Positions 11,401 through 23,520 of a stretch of 64,000 nucleotides of DNA are shown one piece after another. Position numbers and translations under genes: made by a program. Every line of letters begins with the position of its first letter. Position 1 is the first letter of the stretch. Under the pieces are notes generated by a model. The model had not been told where the DNA came from and did not search any database. It was given only the letters and a program-made list of their open reading frames with translations. Origin of the DNA: Coptis chinensis (taxonomy: Eukaryota; Streptophyta; Magnoliopsida; Ranunculales; Ranunculaceae); NCBI GenBank assembly GCA_015680905.1, contig CM027378.1, positions 106,723,501 to 106,787,500 on the forward strand, written 5' to 3'.

Positions 11401-13250
11401 GGGTGGGACTTTTTCAAAGCCTTTAAAGCTTTGTGGAATCTGCTTTGCTAGCAATCAATGTATGTCATCAAGCATCAATAAACCAACTTTGAAAGCCTGC
11501 GCGCGAAGTTCGATTATTTCTTTGAAAGCCTGCCTAATCACTTGAGATCTTTGGGGGTGCCCTTAGAATAGAATTCTAAAACCGGCGTGGCGCTTTTGAT
11601 CAATAGGAAGAGGATCACTCCGCCATGGTGAGCGTAACTCTTGGCAACTTCCATCTGCCGTAGCAAAATGACCTTCCAAGACAAGATAAGAAATAGGGTC
11701 GGCCAACATCGTCATTCCTCTTAATTGAATGGGACTATACTTGGTCATTGCCGTACAAAATCCGGATGGATGGAACATTTGTCTACCCGACTCATAAAGC
11801 GAAAGTGATAAATGTTAAAGCGGAATCTCAGATTCCTAGATAACATAGCGCCGCGATGTAAATAGGCGTTGATTTCGATCTAAGAAGCATGGCGACGGTC
11901 GGCTCTCTCTCAACACGAACAACTGGCCTCACCGCCTTTAACGGAACTCGCTTAAGATACTCTTGAATGAGAAACCGGGCTATTTGAATCGAAAGCACTT
12001 TCGTAGATTAGCTACTTGCCTCGGGTTTCACTATCGAGCTATCAAAAGAAAAAGTAGATCATACTCTTTAGGCGTTACGCTCCTCCCCTCTAGATAGAGG
12101 AGGGACCTCGCTTCACTCCCCTTAGAGGCTGCAAGCTAGTTACTGAAGTGAGGCTACATCCTACTTCCCAAAAGGGAAAGCCCAATCTAATACATTCTTG
12201 TCTTTCCTTATCTGTTATAAACTTAAAAAGAGAAACTCTGACAAACTCATGGAAGTTAATCTAAGTACTACAACTCACTAGGAACATCCATTTAAGAAGG
12301 AATAACCACCTTAGAGAGCTTACGGGCAATAACTAACGTGAGGAAAGAAGAAGCGAAAATCCATAGGAAGATAGCTTGCATCTCCTTCTAGAATAGATGC
12401 GATAAAGGAAATGAAGCTACTGACTACCGGACTATAGGGAAGATAGAGATTCTCCTTGCTTGCATACCCTTTTTACTTCTTTTCCTTTCTTACGCTCTTC
12501 GATAGTTGCAATCTTGGATTACTGGGAAGAACCGGATGGCTACATCTAATAGGTTAGAATCTATCCTAACTTCCTATAAACCTACCTTGTAGGAGGAAGA
12601 TCTTGCTCTCTCCTAGGGTGAGGAAGCAGGGAAGAATGCGTCAACAAGAAGAGATTCGATCCTTCATGCGCCTAGCTACGAGGACCCACGCCCAACCAAT
12701 TCTACAAGGACTGCCCTATCTCAATCAAGGTACTTATCTCTCCAAGGAGGAGCCTACTAGGCCCCTTCACTCCTGAATGGGTATAGAGATGTCTTCAACA
12801 AAGCATGTCCCCGAAAAGGCGACTTTCGCACCTACCCGCCCCTGCCTAAATTAGATATAAGTTGCATGCGGGTTGGGGTAAAGCTAAGCCAAACTACCAC
12901 CTACCCTCATTGAGGGATGTTGTGGAGCGGTAGTACCCCTTCTTGGCGAGAGCGTGCATAAATGATGTGGTCCCCGGATTACGAATATTAGTAACAAGAG
13001 ATTGGTCTTTTGTAGTGTGATGAGTAACTATAGAGATCGAGGTTGAGATCAAATCACATCTTGTTTTACTAAGGCTTGGCCCGACCCGAGTAAAGGCGAC
13101 TCTTTCCCTCTTTTGTTTTCATCCCCGCATCTTTGGTATGCGCAAGACCCTAAAGCAAAATATAATCCTCATCAAGTTCCCTAGGGACTCTCTCTTTACT
13201 TGTAGTTAAGTAACTTTAAAGGCAACGACAAACCGCCGGTGTAAGCACCG
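11400..13250. other. Candidate mitochondrial-DNA insertion (NUMT-like)
   Basis: Base composition changes here to a visibly less AT-rich mix without long A/T runs. The texture is that of plant mitochondrial intergenic DNA: mixed purine/pyrimidine words such as gcaagctagttactgaagtg, ggcttggcccgacccgag and ctcctcccctctagatagag. No intact mitochondrial gene was recognised. A minus-strand open frame at 11778-11563 is of unknown identity. The assignment is by style only and edges are approximate. If correct, organelle DNA has been carried inside, or has inserted into, the MULE. Confidence 0.4.
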
Positions 13251-13369
13251 GTTCTAAGCTGTGACTTAGAATCGGACCTTGGTTACGTTTTTGGAATTTT
13301 TGTACTTAAATCATACAAAAATGGGCTTTATTCAACAATTTTGAGTATATATGCCATCGTTTCCGGATA

Positions 13370-13600
13370 CAAGCTCATGACCTACGAAGTCTCGAGCTCG
13401 GCGATCAAAAGCTTCACTTTCGAGCTCGTTTTGTAAAACGAGTCGAGTCGAGTCGAGCTCGAGCTAATTATAATTCAAATCGAGTCGAGTTTGAGCACAA
13501 AGTGGAGCTCGACATTGAGTTTGACCTCGGCTCGAACTCGACTCGAAAACTCACGAGCCGAATCTGAGCATGCCAATACTTCGGCAAACGACTCGATGAC
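13370..13600. repeat. GAGCTCG/CGAGTCGAG-rich palindromic block
   Basis: About 230 bases dominated by overlapping ctcgagctcg, gagtcgagtcgag and their complements around a central AT core (taattataattc). It can fold back on itself. Similar blocks are common in dispersed plant repeats; no coding capacity is seen. Confidence 0.7.
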
Positions 13601-13646
13601 CACCCCTAATCAAAGGGGAACAACTGTCGATACTCGATCTTAAGTC

Positions 13647-13800
13647 TCTAACTCAAAAACTAAATTGAATCAAACATAACATTATATATATATAAAAAAA
13701 GATAGAAAGATAGAACAGTTACCTGAAACAGAGCTATATATTTATTTTGAATCAAGCAAGCAGTACTCCAGTCGATATGGCCTCAAATAAAAATCTAGTG
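13647..13800 (+). repeat. Direct repeat copy A (about 150 bp)
   Basis: Shares with 15565-15725 the ordered words gaatcaaacataacattata, gatagaaagatagaa, gctatatatttattttgaat and gtcgatatggcctcaaataa. The pair brackets about 1.75 kb that includes LTR-like sequence, so the two copies may be remnants of duplicated target or terminal DNA. Confidence 0.9.
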
Positions 13801-15564
13801 ATACACATACACACACAAAAGAGAAAAAGGAAACTGAATAACTCTTCTATTAATTAGTGTATTTAGCTCTGACTTTGGAAAACTCAATTTTCTGCACTTT
13901 GTTTGCTAAATAGTGGGATATTATGTATCAAGATTGTATTGTGTGGATAAGATTTTTGGGGTGTTTGCTTAGTTGGATCTGCTATTGGATTTCTCTTGTT
14001 CTCTATGTGTGAGTTACCTAAATCTACTTTGCTTAACAAACGTTTTCTTTACTAATAATGTACTAACATAAAAGAATGAGTGTTTACATTTGGTGTGTGT
14101 GAAAAGGATCTTTGTTCTATGATATCATTCCTCTGCCATGAATGCCAGCCTATAACTGTCAGTGCGCTTTGCTAGAATGCTACCCTACATTACTGAAAAT
14201 ATCCCAAATAAATAATATATGTGATGTCGAATTAGTGCTCAAGTGGTGTCTTGTCATCTTTTTCACCTTTGATCGATCTGTATGAACTCTATGTTGAATT
14301 TGGTATCGTTTCTACATTTCTCTTGATCACATCTTTGTTGGAAGATTTAGACTTTGGATTCGGTTAGCTTTTTGAGAAATATTTCGGAATAAGGTTTGTG
14401 ACTTTGTACAACTTAAAGATTTAATTTAGTTGGTGAGATCGGTACCATAAACTAGTAATCGATGAGAATTTGAAGAGTAGTAACCGATTAGTTACCTTTG
14501 AGAGTTTATCGGCGTTGAAGTGTTCGATTTTACTATGTATTGGTGCCGATCGGTTAAGCTGAAACACAATAAGCATCTAAGTATATTGGTTGTATATAAA
14601 GCACTGACGCTTTGGCTTGATTCAGGACAATGAATTGGTCATTAGTTCACATAAGGGTTTGTTGTACTCGTAGTACCTAGCTTTATTCACCGTTCCTGAG
14701 AAGGAAGTAAGCCCAAGTAGCAGGATTGACTCCTCGCGATAAGCCAAAGTGATGACGAAACATTCAATCGAAAGTCCAAGATATAGCCCAAATAAGTCTA
14801 ATTTGGATTGGCGGTCGGTTTGACAACATACGACAAAATGATCATAACTTTCTCTAGAAACCTTTGTTTTGCGAACCGTAAATTTGGTTGGAAACTAGAC
14901 TTCATGAGCTTTCTAGTGGTGTGTGTTATGTATGGAGAAACGTCCTGTTCAGATTCAAGTTTGACTTTGAACTTAGAAGAAAATCAGGGAATAGTTTTAA
15001 TGCTTGTCTCTTCAAGATCCGAAGTTTGTATTTAGCTATAAATTCTCTAAGACTTGTAATGGAAGTAGAGCAGTATTTGAATGAAGATATAGGACTTTTA
15101 TTGAGAAGAAGTGGTTCTTCTTGGTGAAACAACTCTTATCTCTTTGGTGGATTCCATAGAGTGGTGAGTTCTAGTAACACAACTCTTATCCCTTTGGTGG
15201 ATTTCCATAGGGCGTGAGTTCTTTGTTTTCTCTTAGTTTGTGCTTGTATTTACTTCCTATTACACCATTCTAAATGGTGTCACAAAGAGCTTGTCTAACT
15301 TCACTTTCTCGATTATCAACTAATTTATCCTTCCGAGTTTGGTGAATGCAAAACTCGATATCATTTGATGTGGATCTTACTTTAACGATATCTATATATA
15401 TCTGCTATACTTATAAAATATAAATTTTGTTATACTTTCGAAATCTTGTGAAACTTGTGTTAGATGGATGACCACTAGCTAGGTTAAACTTTATTTTGGT
15501 TTTCATGCATTCTTAACTTCATTTTAAGAATGGGTGATATCAACAGGAAAGTACAAAATGGGTG
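13801..15564 (+). other. Interval with LTR-retrotransposon-like debris
   Basis: No intact gene. Features reminiscent of an LTR and leader are a stretch ending ttaaagatttaatttag, the phrase aactcttatctctttggtgg repeated at 15127 and 15182, and a degenerate tggtgtcacaaagagctt at about 15277 that resembles a tRNA-Met primer-binding site (tggtatcagagc). The order fits the 3' part of an LTR followed by a primer site, but no second LTR or gag/pol was found. The call is weak. Confidence 0.3.
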
Positions 15565-15725
15565 TCTAGAATTCAAAAGAATTGAATCAAACATAACATT
15601 ATATATATAAAAAAAAAAAAGATAGAAAGATAGAAAGATTACGAAGCGAGCTATATATTTATTTTGAATCAAAGCAAAAGCGATCTCCGGTCGATATGGC
15701 CTCAAATAAAAATCTAGTGATATCA
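15565..15725 (+). repeat. Direct repeat copy B (about 150 bp)
   Basis: Partner of 13647-13800 in the same orientation, diverged mainly in the A-run and around gaagcgagc. It ends just before the right TIR of the MULE. Confidence 0.9.
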
Positions 15726-15904
15726 GCGGGAGACAATAAGTTCATAACTTCATTGTTTGATTTAATGATTTATTTATTTTGAACTTGGATAAACATAACA
15801 TTGATGTCTCTGTCTCCATTTCTATAAATCGAAAAAATTAAAAATATAAATAACTTAAACAGTCAAAAATCCCAATGTACTTAAACAGTGTAAATAACTT
15901 AAAC

Positions 15905-16690
15905 ATCGAAACTCTGACAGAGTTAACCAAATATGCTACTTCACCGAACTCTGTCAGAGTTTTGAACTCTGACAGAGTTCACCGAACTCTGACAGAATTT
16001 AGAACTCTGACAGAGTTCAAAACTCTGAGTTCAAAACTCTGATAGAATTCAAAACTCGGCGATGAAATTCACGAACTCGGCAGAATTTAGAACTCGACGA
16101 ATTTAAAACTCGACAGAGTTCAAAACTCGAGAATTCACCCGAACTCGACAGAGTTCAAAACTTCGGCGAAATTCAAAACTCGACAGAATTTAAAACTTCG
16201 ACGAGTTCACCGAACTTCCTCGAATTTAGAACTCGACAGAGTTTAAAACTCGACGAGTTCACCGAACTCGACAGAATTTAGAACTCGGCGAGTTCAAAAC
16301 TCGACATAATTCAAAAACTCGACAAAATTCACCGAACTTCGGCGAATTTAGAAGAACTTCGACGAATTCACCGAACTTCGACGAGTTCAAAACTCGACGG
16401 AATTCAAAACTCGACGAGTTCACCGAACTCGACGAATTTAGAACTCGGCGAGTTCAAAACTTGTTTCATACCCAATTCATACTTGTTTACTTGTCTAAGT
16501 TCATAAACAGTTGAACCAAGCGTTAACCAAGCTCACTATAAGGTTTAAAACGCTTTGGTTCAGCTGTTCAAACTAACTCGACAGTTCAAAACTCGACGAG
16601 TTCACCGGGATATGCTACTTCACCGAACTCTGACAAAGTTCACCGAATGTGCTACTTCACCGAACTCTGACAGAGTTCATCAAATATGCT
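15905..16690. repeat. Palindromic short-repeat array in right TIR
   Basis: Complementary version of the left array, with units such as aactctgacagagtt and gagttcaccgaactc. It is interrupted at about 16465-16590 by a different sequence. It is shorter and richer in gaattt variants than the left array, so the two copies have diverged or changed in copy number since the TIRs were identical. Confidence 0.85.
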
Positions 16691-16772
16691 AACACCTAAT
16701 TAAACACATTTAGCTCCTTGAACTGGACTTGCACCAACACCTAATTAAACACATTTAGCTCCTTGAACTGCT
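16690..16772 (+). repeat. 47-bp-spaced direct duplication
   Basis: The phrase acacctaattaaacacattt plus tagctccttgaactg occurs at 16691 and again at about 16738 with perfect identity. A small, recent local duplication inside the right TIR. Confidence 0.9.
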
Positions 16773-17767
16773 AAGCATAAGAGTAGCCGCGATTCAAAAG
16801 CAGTTAAAGCGACTCTAAAGCTAATACAAATAGGGGTGGTGTCGAAAGTATTCAAGGATATTGGATAGGTTAGTTGTTGCTTCTAGTCATATTGCATTTG
16901 GATCTTCCAAATAATACGAGAAGCAAAATGCTCGAATCCAATATTTCTATCGGTTATTAGTTGTTGCTTCTAGTCATATGACATAGATGCAAGTTAAATC
17001 ACATCCACTTCATAAGCAAATTTTCATTCTTAAAACAAAAAGAATATTACCGGGTTTAATTTTATTACGAATAAGGTTCGGTTTAATATAAGTTAAAGAT
17101 ATATGAAATGCTATCGAAAAAGGAAGTATCAATACAGCTTCTATCCTTTTGATTTCAACGCGAAACGTCTTGAGCCACCAAATATACATTTGCAACAAAA
17201 ATAACCTTTTTAGAACCTAACAACATAAGCGGAAAACATTTCTTAAATTAGATGTGGTGAATTAGACCCGGTAAGTTCACATACCCAAGTGAAGGCATGC
17301 GACAAAAAGAAGAGTCGACGAGATGGAAATCAAATCGACAAAGCAATATATGTATTCTTGCTTGAATACCACCACAACACCAAAGATTAATAACCGGTAC
17401 TAAACAAATCCCGACCAAACCTTAATAACAATTCCAGGGTGGAAAGCTTAAGGAACTTATTTATATTTGTAGATCTGGTTTTTTTTCTTTTGTTTTTGAG
17501 AAGATGAGATGTGTAACGACACTCCAAAAGCAAAGTCAGGTTGGTTGTTTTTGTAGATCCCTCAGATTAGTCGATCCCTCTCTTTTTTTGGTAGATCTGT
17601 TTTTTTTTTTCTTTTTTTGAGAAGATGAGAAAGAAAAGACGTTTTTACCCCCACTTGATTGGTTAGAATTTGAAGTGTTAGATCATGAGATCTTGAGGTG
17701 GATCCGACGGTTCAAGAGGAGAGTGAGATAAGGGTGGCACTCTAAGAGTGGCACTCTAGATAAACCG

Positions 17768-19517
17768 ATATATAAAACATAGTGGCGACAAATAGCAGTC
17801 AAAGTTATTTTTATGAACCGTCAGAACTAAAACACGTGTTAGGCATGTGACACGAGATGAGGCATCAACTAAAACAGTCTCATCTTTCTTCTTCACCTCC
17901 CTCTTTGTTTAGCAAAAAAAATAGACCTTCCGCCAGAATTTGTTCATCCCCCCTCCCCTCTCAATCTCGTCTCATACTCGAAGTCTAATCTTTCTTCTTG
18001 TGTCCTCTCTAATTATGAAGAAAGTGAGGGTTTCCTCGGTTTTATTACAAAATTGTTATTAGGTATTTCCTTTCCTTAAAATTTAGTTGTCTTTGTTTAA
18101 TCTTAACCGAAATTTGATTTGAGACGGTGCATGAGGAAATTGGTTTGAAGTTTTTTTTTATAGTGTTTGCATTTTCCTCCTATCACTGTCTCTGATGGCT
18201 ACAATTATGTATTTTGATACTGATTAGTTTCTTTTCTTTCACGTGCTCTACATTTCCTGTGTGGATCTCAACATTTGTGTTATCAGAAGATTGGCTCCCA
18301 AACTTTCTCTTTTGGCTCGCAATCAAGTAGTCTTCTCTAATTTCGTTCTTTACAAGTTTCTTCTCCATTTTGCTAGTTTTTTTGGAGGGTATGTTCTTGG
18401 CGCGTAACAATTTTCCAACATTATTGAAGTCTCTCTGGAACTCTATCTTTGACAGATAGCTTTCGACTTTTGGAGGGTATGTTCTTAATGCTTGTTCTTT
18501 TGCCGTTATTTTGTTTTTGTTTACAAAATTTTTATGTTTGACAGCATCTCTATATCAAGTTAGGCAATGTTTTTGCGTAAAAATCGTAGCTTTAAGGATT
18601 TGAAGTTATGGAGTTCTGTTTTTTTTTTCTTGATTGTTTGAAGCTAGCCATTCATAATTCATAATTAGTGCCTGAATTAGCTAGCCAAGTTTCAAGATTC
18701 GTTACAACATTCTTGATAGCGATAATTTTTGAGTATCTGACTGTTATTAAAAATTTAGTATTCGTTCTCTCTTTGACAATGGGCTATGTAATACATTGTT
18801 GTTAAGGGTGAGGCGAGGCCTAGGTTTTAGTACTACCTTCTTAGGCCTCTTTGGCAATGGCCTTCACTAGTAAGCTGGTGTTGGTTAGTTTTCATGAAAG
18901 CTTGTTTTTGTTCTGTAGCTGTTTTTAGCTCTTGGATAATAACATGGTTTGATTATTATTTATTCATGTGTTTACTTGAATATCATTTATTTTGTGCTGT
19001 ACTCTTTCTGTGATGTGGTTAGATAGAGAATTGGGTATTTATAACAGTGTTAGTAATGAATTCTGTTGGATCTTGGAGGTTTAGTGATTGTTTTGAATTT
19101 TGGTTAGGTTCTTGTTGAGATTATATGGAATTTTGGTTTGTAATGTTTGTATATGGTGGTAAATTGATTTGTTCTTCTGGAATTATGGAATTGATACTTC
19201 CTCGTCTGTAAACATAGTATACGCTGGTAACTAATGAGTGTGTATGTTGCTATAAAATGTTTTACGAAAGCAGATAGATCTTAAGTTTTCTTATTAGCAG
19301 TATAATGTCTTTTTACTTTGTGAATCCTTTGAAGTTTGACATAGTTTAATTGTGCATGTGCTTTTGAATGGCTTTGAACTTTGAAGTCATTGTCTCCCTG
19401 ATTAATGATGCTAGAATAGTGGCTCAAAAAATTGTCAAGTCTCTATGTTGAAAAGATTTCAAGACATCAATTGAGCTTAGTAGTAATAGTGTCAACTCAT
19501 TTATGATTGCTTCAAAC
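17768..19517 (+). other. Probable 5' part of degraded CACTA element, before the hAT insertion
   Basis: The bases just right of the MULE (tataaaacatagtggcgaca) resemble CACTA-type terminal and subterminal sequence, with the word accgtcag shortly after, and they loosely mirror the CACTA-like end at 32889-32909. A pyrimidine-rich leader at 17877-18060 ends in a plausible splice donor at 18061, followed by long T-rich intron-like DNA up to the hAT target site. No protein is recognised before 19517. I infer that this is the promoter, leader and first intron of the element's gene at 23173-25681. Confidence 0.35.
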
Positions 19518-19559
19518 CACTGTTCTAAAAATCGGTCTAGGCGGCCGCCAGGGCCTAGG

Positions 19560-20433
19560 CGATGCCCAGGCGACTCACCTAAGCCTATAATCGGTGGACA
19601 AGTCGGTTAATCGACTAGGCGGGCTAATCGGTCTAGTCGGGCCCATATTTTTTTTTTCCGAAAAAAGATGTTCAATGAAATAAAAGCCCAAGAAGGTCCA
19701 ATAGAGCTTATAAGATTAAAGGCTGTATTGCATAACTGCTTAACATCTTAAGAGATCAAAGCAGTATTCAACTCCAACTTTCTTTAACAACTCGTCAACT
19801 CCAACTTCTTTCAGTAGCTAGTATCCAAGTCTTCCAAGTTCCAACTTCGTTCAACAGTAGCTCCCCCCATAAGGTACTAATGTAATACACCACTAGTCAT
19901 GTTTTCTTCTTCCTTCAGTAGCTATTTCACATGAGCACAAGTAACCAACAAGCTCATTCTACCAACTACCGTAGCTTTTTTTTATACATTCTTCTACATG
20001 AGCACAAGTAATGACCAATTCTGAAAGCCATCCATTTATCAACAATTCCTCAAGAAATATTTGTCCTGTAAGAATTATTTGGAGTTTGGAACCACAACTG
20101 ACGGTCGAGAAAATGTCTAATAGTTTGTGACAAGAAAGTTTTCTTCTCAAACTTCAATGAACAGAGTAATTACTGTCACTCTGTGATAAGAATAATCCAA
20201 CCCATACGATGAACTAAACCAATTATTACTTAAGGAGGATGGTATCCGGCAAGTAGACTAAACTAGATCAAAAGGACCCAAATCCATAATTGTCCCCATA
20301 TCCCCATAGATCACAAGTAGCTATTTGATAACCCATTTAGCTATTTCACATATGACTGTTCTAGTAACTTATATGGTTGAATTGTCTTTTTAGGTTATTA
20401 ATTGGTTTATGATGCTGTGATATTTTTAGTTCA
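19560..20433. other. hAT 5' non-coding region
   Basis: About 870 bases between the left terminal region of the hAT element and the transposase start. No coding signal. Repeated words such as caactccaacttctttca and acatgagcacaagtaa (19931, 19998) suggest subterminal repeats of the kind to which hAT transposases bind. Confidence 0.5.
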
Positions 20434-22906
20434 ATGGTTGGTAATGTTGTTTCTTCTGCGGCATCTAATGTCGTGCCCGAATCCAAATCCGATCCTTTGA
20501 AACGTGATTTTGACGATGTTGGTTGGGAGTATGGGATGTTGAGAGATGCAAACAACAAAGATAAGTTAAAATGTAAGCTGTTTAATAAAGAAATTAGTGG
20601 GGGCATTTATCGAATGAAGCTACACATTGCAAATATTAAGGGACAAGTAACAGCATGTCCAAAGTTTAACAACGAAGATAAAGCCAAGTGTAAAGTTGCA
20701 CTAGAAGGAGCAAAAGTTAAGAAGGGTAAAAAAGACAAGCACATTGCAGAAGTAAGAGAAGAGCAGAAGTTCAAATTATTGATGAAGAAGATGATGAGGT
20801 GGCGTCGAGGAAGAAGCCACATACTCTAGGGCCTATGGATAAGTTTGCATCCGCTATCACTCCTGATTCCTCAATTGATGCAAGGAAAAAGATGCGTCAA
20901 CAAAATATTAATGATGCACTTTGGAAGGAAAGACCTCATAGCGTGCATCAATATTTGTCTCGATGGGTGTATGAAATCGGTATTACTTTTCATGCTATTA
21001 ACGATGATAGCTTCAAAAGATTTGTTGAAGCGGTTGGTCAATTTGGCCTAGGTTACCTACCTCCAGGTCAATACCAGTTAAGGGAGCCATTGTTAAAGGA
21101 AGAATATGAGCGAACCAAAGTTCACTCAAGAAGCGAAAAAAAGAATGGGCTACTAGTAGGTGTTCTATTATGACGGACGCGTGGTCCGATCGAAAAAGGA
21201 GCATCATGAATTTGTGTCAATTGCAAGCTAGGCACAACTTTCCTTTCTTCTAAAGAAGTTTCAGAGGAGTCACACACTGGAGAATTTATTTTTTCTTATG
21301 TTGACAAGTGTATTGAAAAAATTGGGGCAGAAAATGTAGTCCAAGTTGTGACCGACAATGCTTCGAACAATATGGCCGCGGCGGTTTTACTGAGGAACAA
21401 GAGACCACACTTGTTTTGGAGTTCATGTGCCACTCACATTGAACCTTATACTTGAAGGGATTGGAAAGCTACCAAGGTTCAAAGAAGTGATTGATAAGGC
21501 AAAGGCGTTCACTATTTTCATTTATTCACATCACAAAACATTGTCAATGACGAGGAAAGCTACAAAAAAAACGAGACAGTGAGGTCGGGAGTTACTATAT
21601 TTGCAACTTCTTTCCTGACTTTGCAAAGTTTGATGGATAAAAAAGAGAAGTTGAAAACTATGTTTACTAGTGATGAATGGGGGGAGTGCAAATGGTCCAA
21701 GATTGCAAAGAGAAAAATGGCATATATCACCATGTTGAGTATGGCTTTTTGGAATGGGGTAATACTATGCTTGAAAGTGTTTGCTCCTTTAGTGAAAGTG
21801 CTTCGCGTTGTTGACGGAGATAAGCCATCTATGGGTTTTATACACGGTGAACTAAAGCAAGCAGAGAAAGATATCAAAGAGGCATTCAAAAATGTGGTGG
21901 CTAACTACAATCCAGTCATAGATATTATCGAAGAAAAAAGTGTTGGTCGGCTTGACAATCCATTACATTTGGCTGCCTACCTTTTGAATCCTTATTACTA
22001 CTTCAAAGATCAAGGTATAGGAAAGGATCCAATTGTCATTAACGGAATTTTTATTTGTATAGAGGAGCACTTCTTCCATGGTGACTTTGATATACAAAAT
22101 AAAGTCACAAATGATGAGTTGTTGGTGTATAAGAAAAAAGAAGGTGCATTTGGTAGACCGTTGGCTATGGTGGGATGCGCCAAGAATGATGATAAGTATC
22201 ATCCAGGTAAGATATTTATTACTTAGTTACTCATTTTCATTCCACCTGATATTATTTAATACTAAGTAACACATTAACAGTATTTATATTTGTGTTTATT
22301 GCCTTATCTATTGACTAGTTGGATGGTGGTCTAACTATGGCAATCATACTCCAAACTTGCGAAGAATGGCTTCAAGGATCCTCTCATTGACTACAAGTTC
22401 ATCGGGATGCGAGAGAAATTGGAGCGCTTTTGAGGGGGTAAGTACTAACCAGAAAGTTTGTAGTAAGTGGTTAAATAAATAAAACTAAGAGAGTCAGAGT
22501 ACTAATAGTATTTTAACTTCCATTTTCTTTTGTGTAGATGTTGCATACAAAAAAAAGGAATAGACTTGATACAGCAAGGTTGGAACATCTAGTCTATGTC
22601 CAATTTAATGCCAAACTCATCGACAAGAATAGGAAAGAAAAAGAAGAAGAGGTAGATGTATTACTTGCTAGTGAAGTTAGTAAGACACAAGGATGGATTG
22701 TCCATGGTGGGCATGATGAAGTTGATCCCGGTTCGGGACTTACAGGTGGTATGGTTGGAGAATCATCAAGAGCGAATAATATTAGAGAACTTCATGAAGA
22801 AGATTTTGTGTCGGATGAGGAGAGCGAGGATGAGAGAGATGAAGAGTATGAGTTTGAATTTGATGGAGAGAGAGTGGTGGAAAGATATGGAGAGGAAGAA
22901 TTGTAG
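20434..22906 (+). pseudogene. hAT transposase (BED finger, DUF659, hATC)
   Basis: Begins at ATG 20434. Domains in order: a BED-type zinc finger (WEYGMLRDANNKDKLKCKLF .. GIYRMKLHI .. about 20520-20660), with the usual second Cys of the first pair apparently changed to Asn; a DUF659 segment (GPMDKFASAI, LYQ-like ALWKERPHSVHQYLSRWVYE, MTDAWSDRKRRSIMN, VTDNASNN; 20830-21370); a mid region (21580-22200); and the hATC dimerisation motif WWSNYG .. LSLTTSSSGCERNWS (22320-22430), with canonical introns at 22207-22318 and 22440-22537. The C-terminus is an acidic tail (DEESEDERDEEYEFEFDGER). Frameshifts near 20770, 21150 (an A-run) and in 21240-21560 break the frame. The order and length suit the plant DUF659 hAT family. 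Confidence 0.85.
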
Positions 22907-23172
22907 ACCTAGTGAAGTAGTTCATAAGTCATAATGTTATCTTTTTGTACGTTTATTTGGATGATTATGACTTTATGAGACACGTTTGGTTTGTTGAAAC
23001 TCTTATGTCATTTTGTTTGAGTTATGACATTAGGAGACATGCTATAATTTTACATAACTTTTGTGGTTGGATTACTAATATGTATTTTTAAATAAATACT
23101 GCTTCAAACTAACTAACTCGAGAGTTATCTTTCTTTTTTCTTTCTTATCTTTGTATCTGCGTAGGGGTAGAA

Positions 23173-23520
23173 TGTCATGGCCAATTCAAAAAGAGTGGAT
23201 TCATGAACCAGACCAAGTGAGCACCGTATATAGAGAAGGGGTAGCTGATTTTATTGATTTGGCAAAAAAAAAGTATGAAGGGTTCACAACATGTCCTTGT
23301 CCTTGAGTAGTATGTCGGAATGGGAAAAGATTGGTGTTTGACAAAGATCGAAGGCATATAGTTCAAAATGGTTTTGATCTAACGTATACCATATGGTCTT
23401 TACATGGTGAAAAACGATCGAAGTATCCTGTGGTAGACATAGTTGAAGAAGAAAACATTAAAGATCGAAGTTCGCAAATGATAATAGTTGTAATATGCAC
23501 TTTATTTATTTTTTGTTTGT
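23173..23520 (+). pseudogene. CACTA Transpos_assoc domain exon
   Basis: From ATG 23173: MSWPIQKEWIHEPDQVSTVY, then EGVADFIDLAKKKYEG and a CPCP motif, one in-frame TGA, then VCRNGKR .. HIVQNGFDLTYTIWSLHGEK. This is the pattern of the transposase-associated domain found at the N-terminus of plant En/Spm (CACTA) TnpD-type proteins. The main DDE domain that should follow is absent; the next coding block is of the Ptta (TnpA-like) kind. It lies just right of the hAT target site, which probably fell in an upstream intron. Confidence 0.75.

Larger units (their letters stand above)
618..17767 (+). mobile_element. 17.15-kb Mutator-like element (MULE) with long TIRs
   Basis: The two ends are inverted copies. 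The left end begins cggtttgtctagggtggcac and the right end, reverse-complemented, begins cggtttatctagagtgccac. Both continue through a shared block ending in gagccgtcggatc (left) or gaaccgtcggatc (right). The inverted similarity runs inward for about 2 kb per side. The interior holds a FAR1/MULE-type transposase pseudogene near the left TIR, a palindromic satellite, a plant-mobile-domain pseudogene on the opposite strand, a mitochondrial-like block and LTR-like debris. The transposase is full of stops and frameshifts, so the element is not autonomous now. No clear 9-11-bp target duplication is visible; both ends lie against TA repeats. Identity as a MULE rests on the transposase family and the long TIRs. 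Confidence 0.85.
15801..17767 (-). repeat. Right terminal inverted repeat of MULE
   Basis: Reverse-complement partner of 618-2684, about 1.97 kb. The inner edge starts at ttgatgtctc, the complement of the transposase's first codons; the ATG lies on the minus strand at about 15819. The palindrome array here spans about 15905-16690, roughly half the left array. The sequence between about 16700 and 17460 has no obvious left partner, so it is probably later insertion or divergence. A block with gtagatctg and gagaagatgaga is duplicated within the right TIR (about 17468-17510 and 17590-17630). Confidence 0.8.
19518..23101 (+). mobile_element. 3.58-kb hAT element with 8-bp target duplication
   Basis: The sequence cttcaaac lies immediately left (19510-19517) and right (23102-23109) of the element, the 8-bp duplication expected for hAT; the shared flank extends to tgcttcaaac. 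The element starts cactgttctaaaaatcgg and ends aaataaatactg. The terminal inverted repeats are short and imperfect (CA...TG ends, AAAAAT shared). The subterminal left region is rich in ggcctaggcg and cggtctag words. It encodes one hAT transposase, now broken. Confidence 0.75.

Noticed and set aside
18183-18410. 75-codon minus-strand frame, Lys-rich
   Set aside because: No recognised motif, in intron-like T-rich DNA; Lys-rich frames opposite T-rich sequence are expected by chance.
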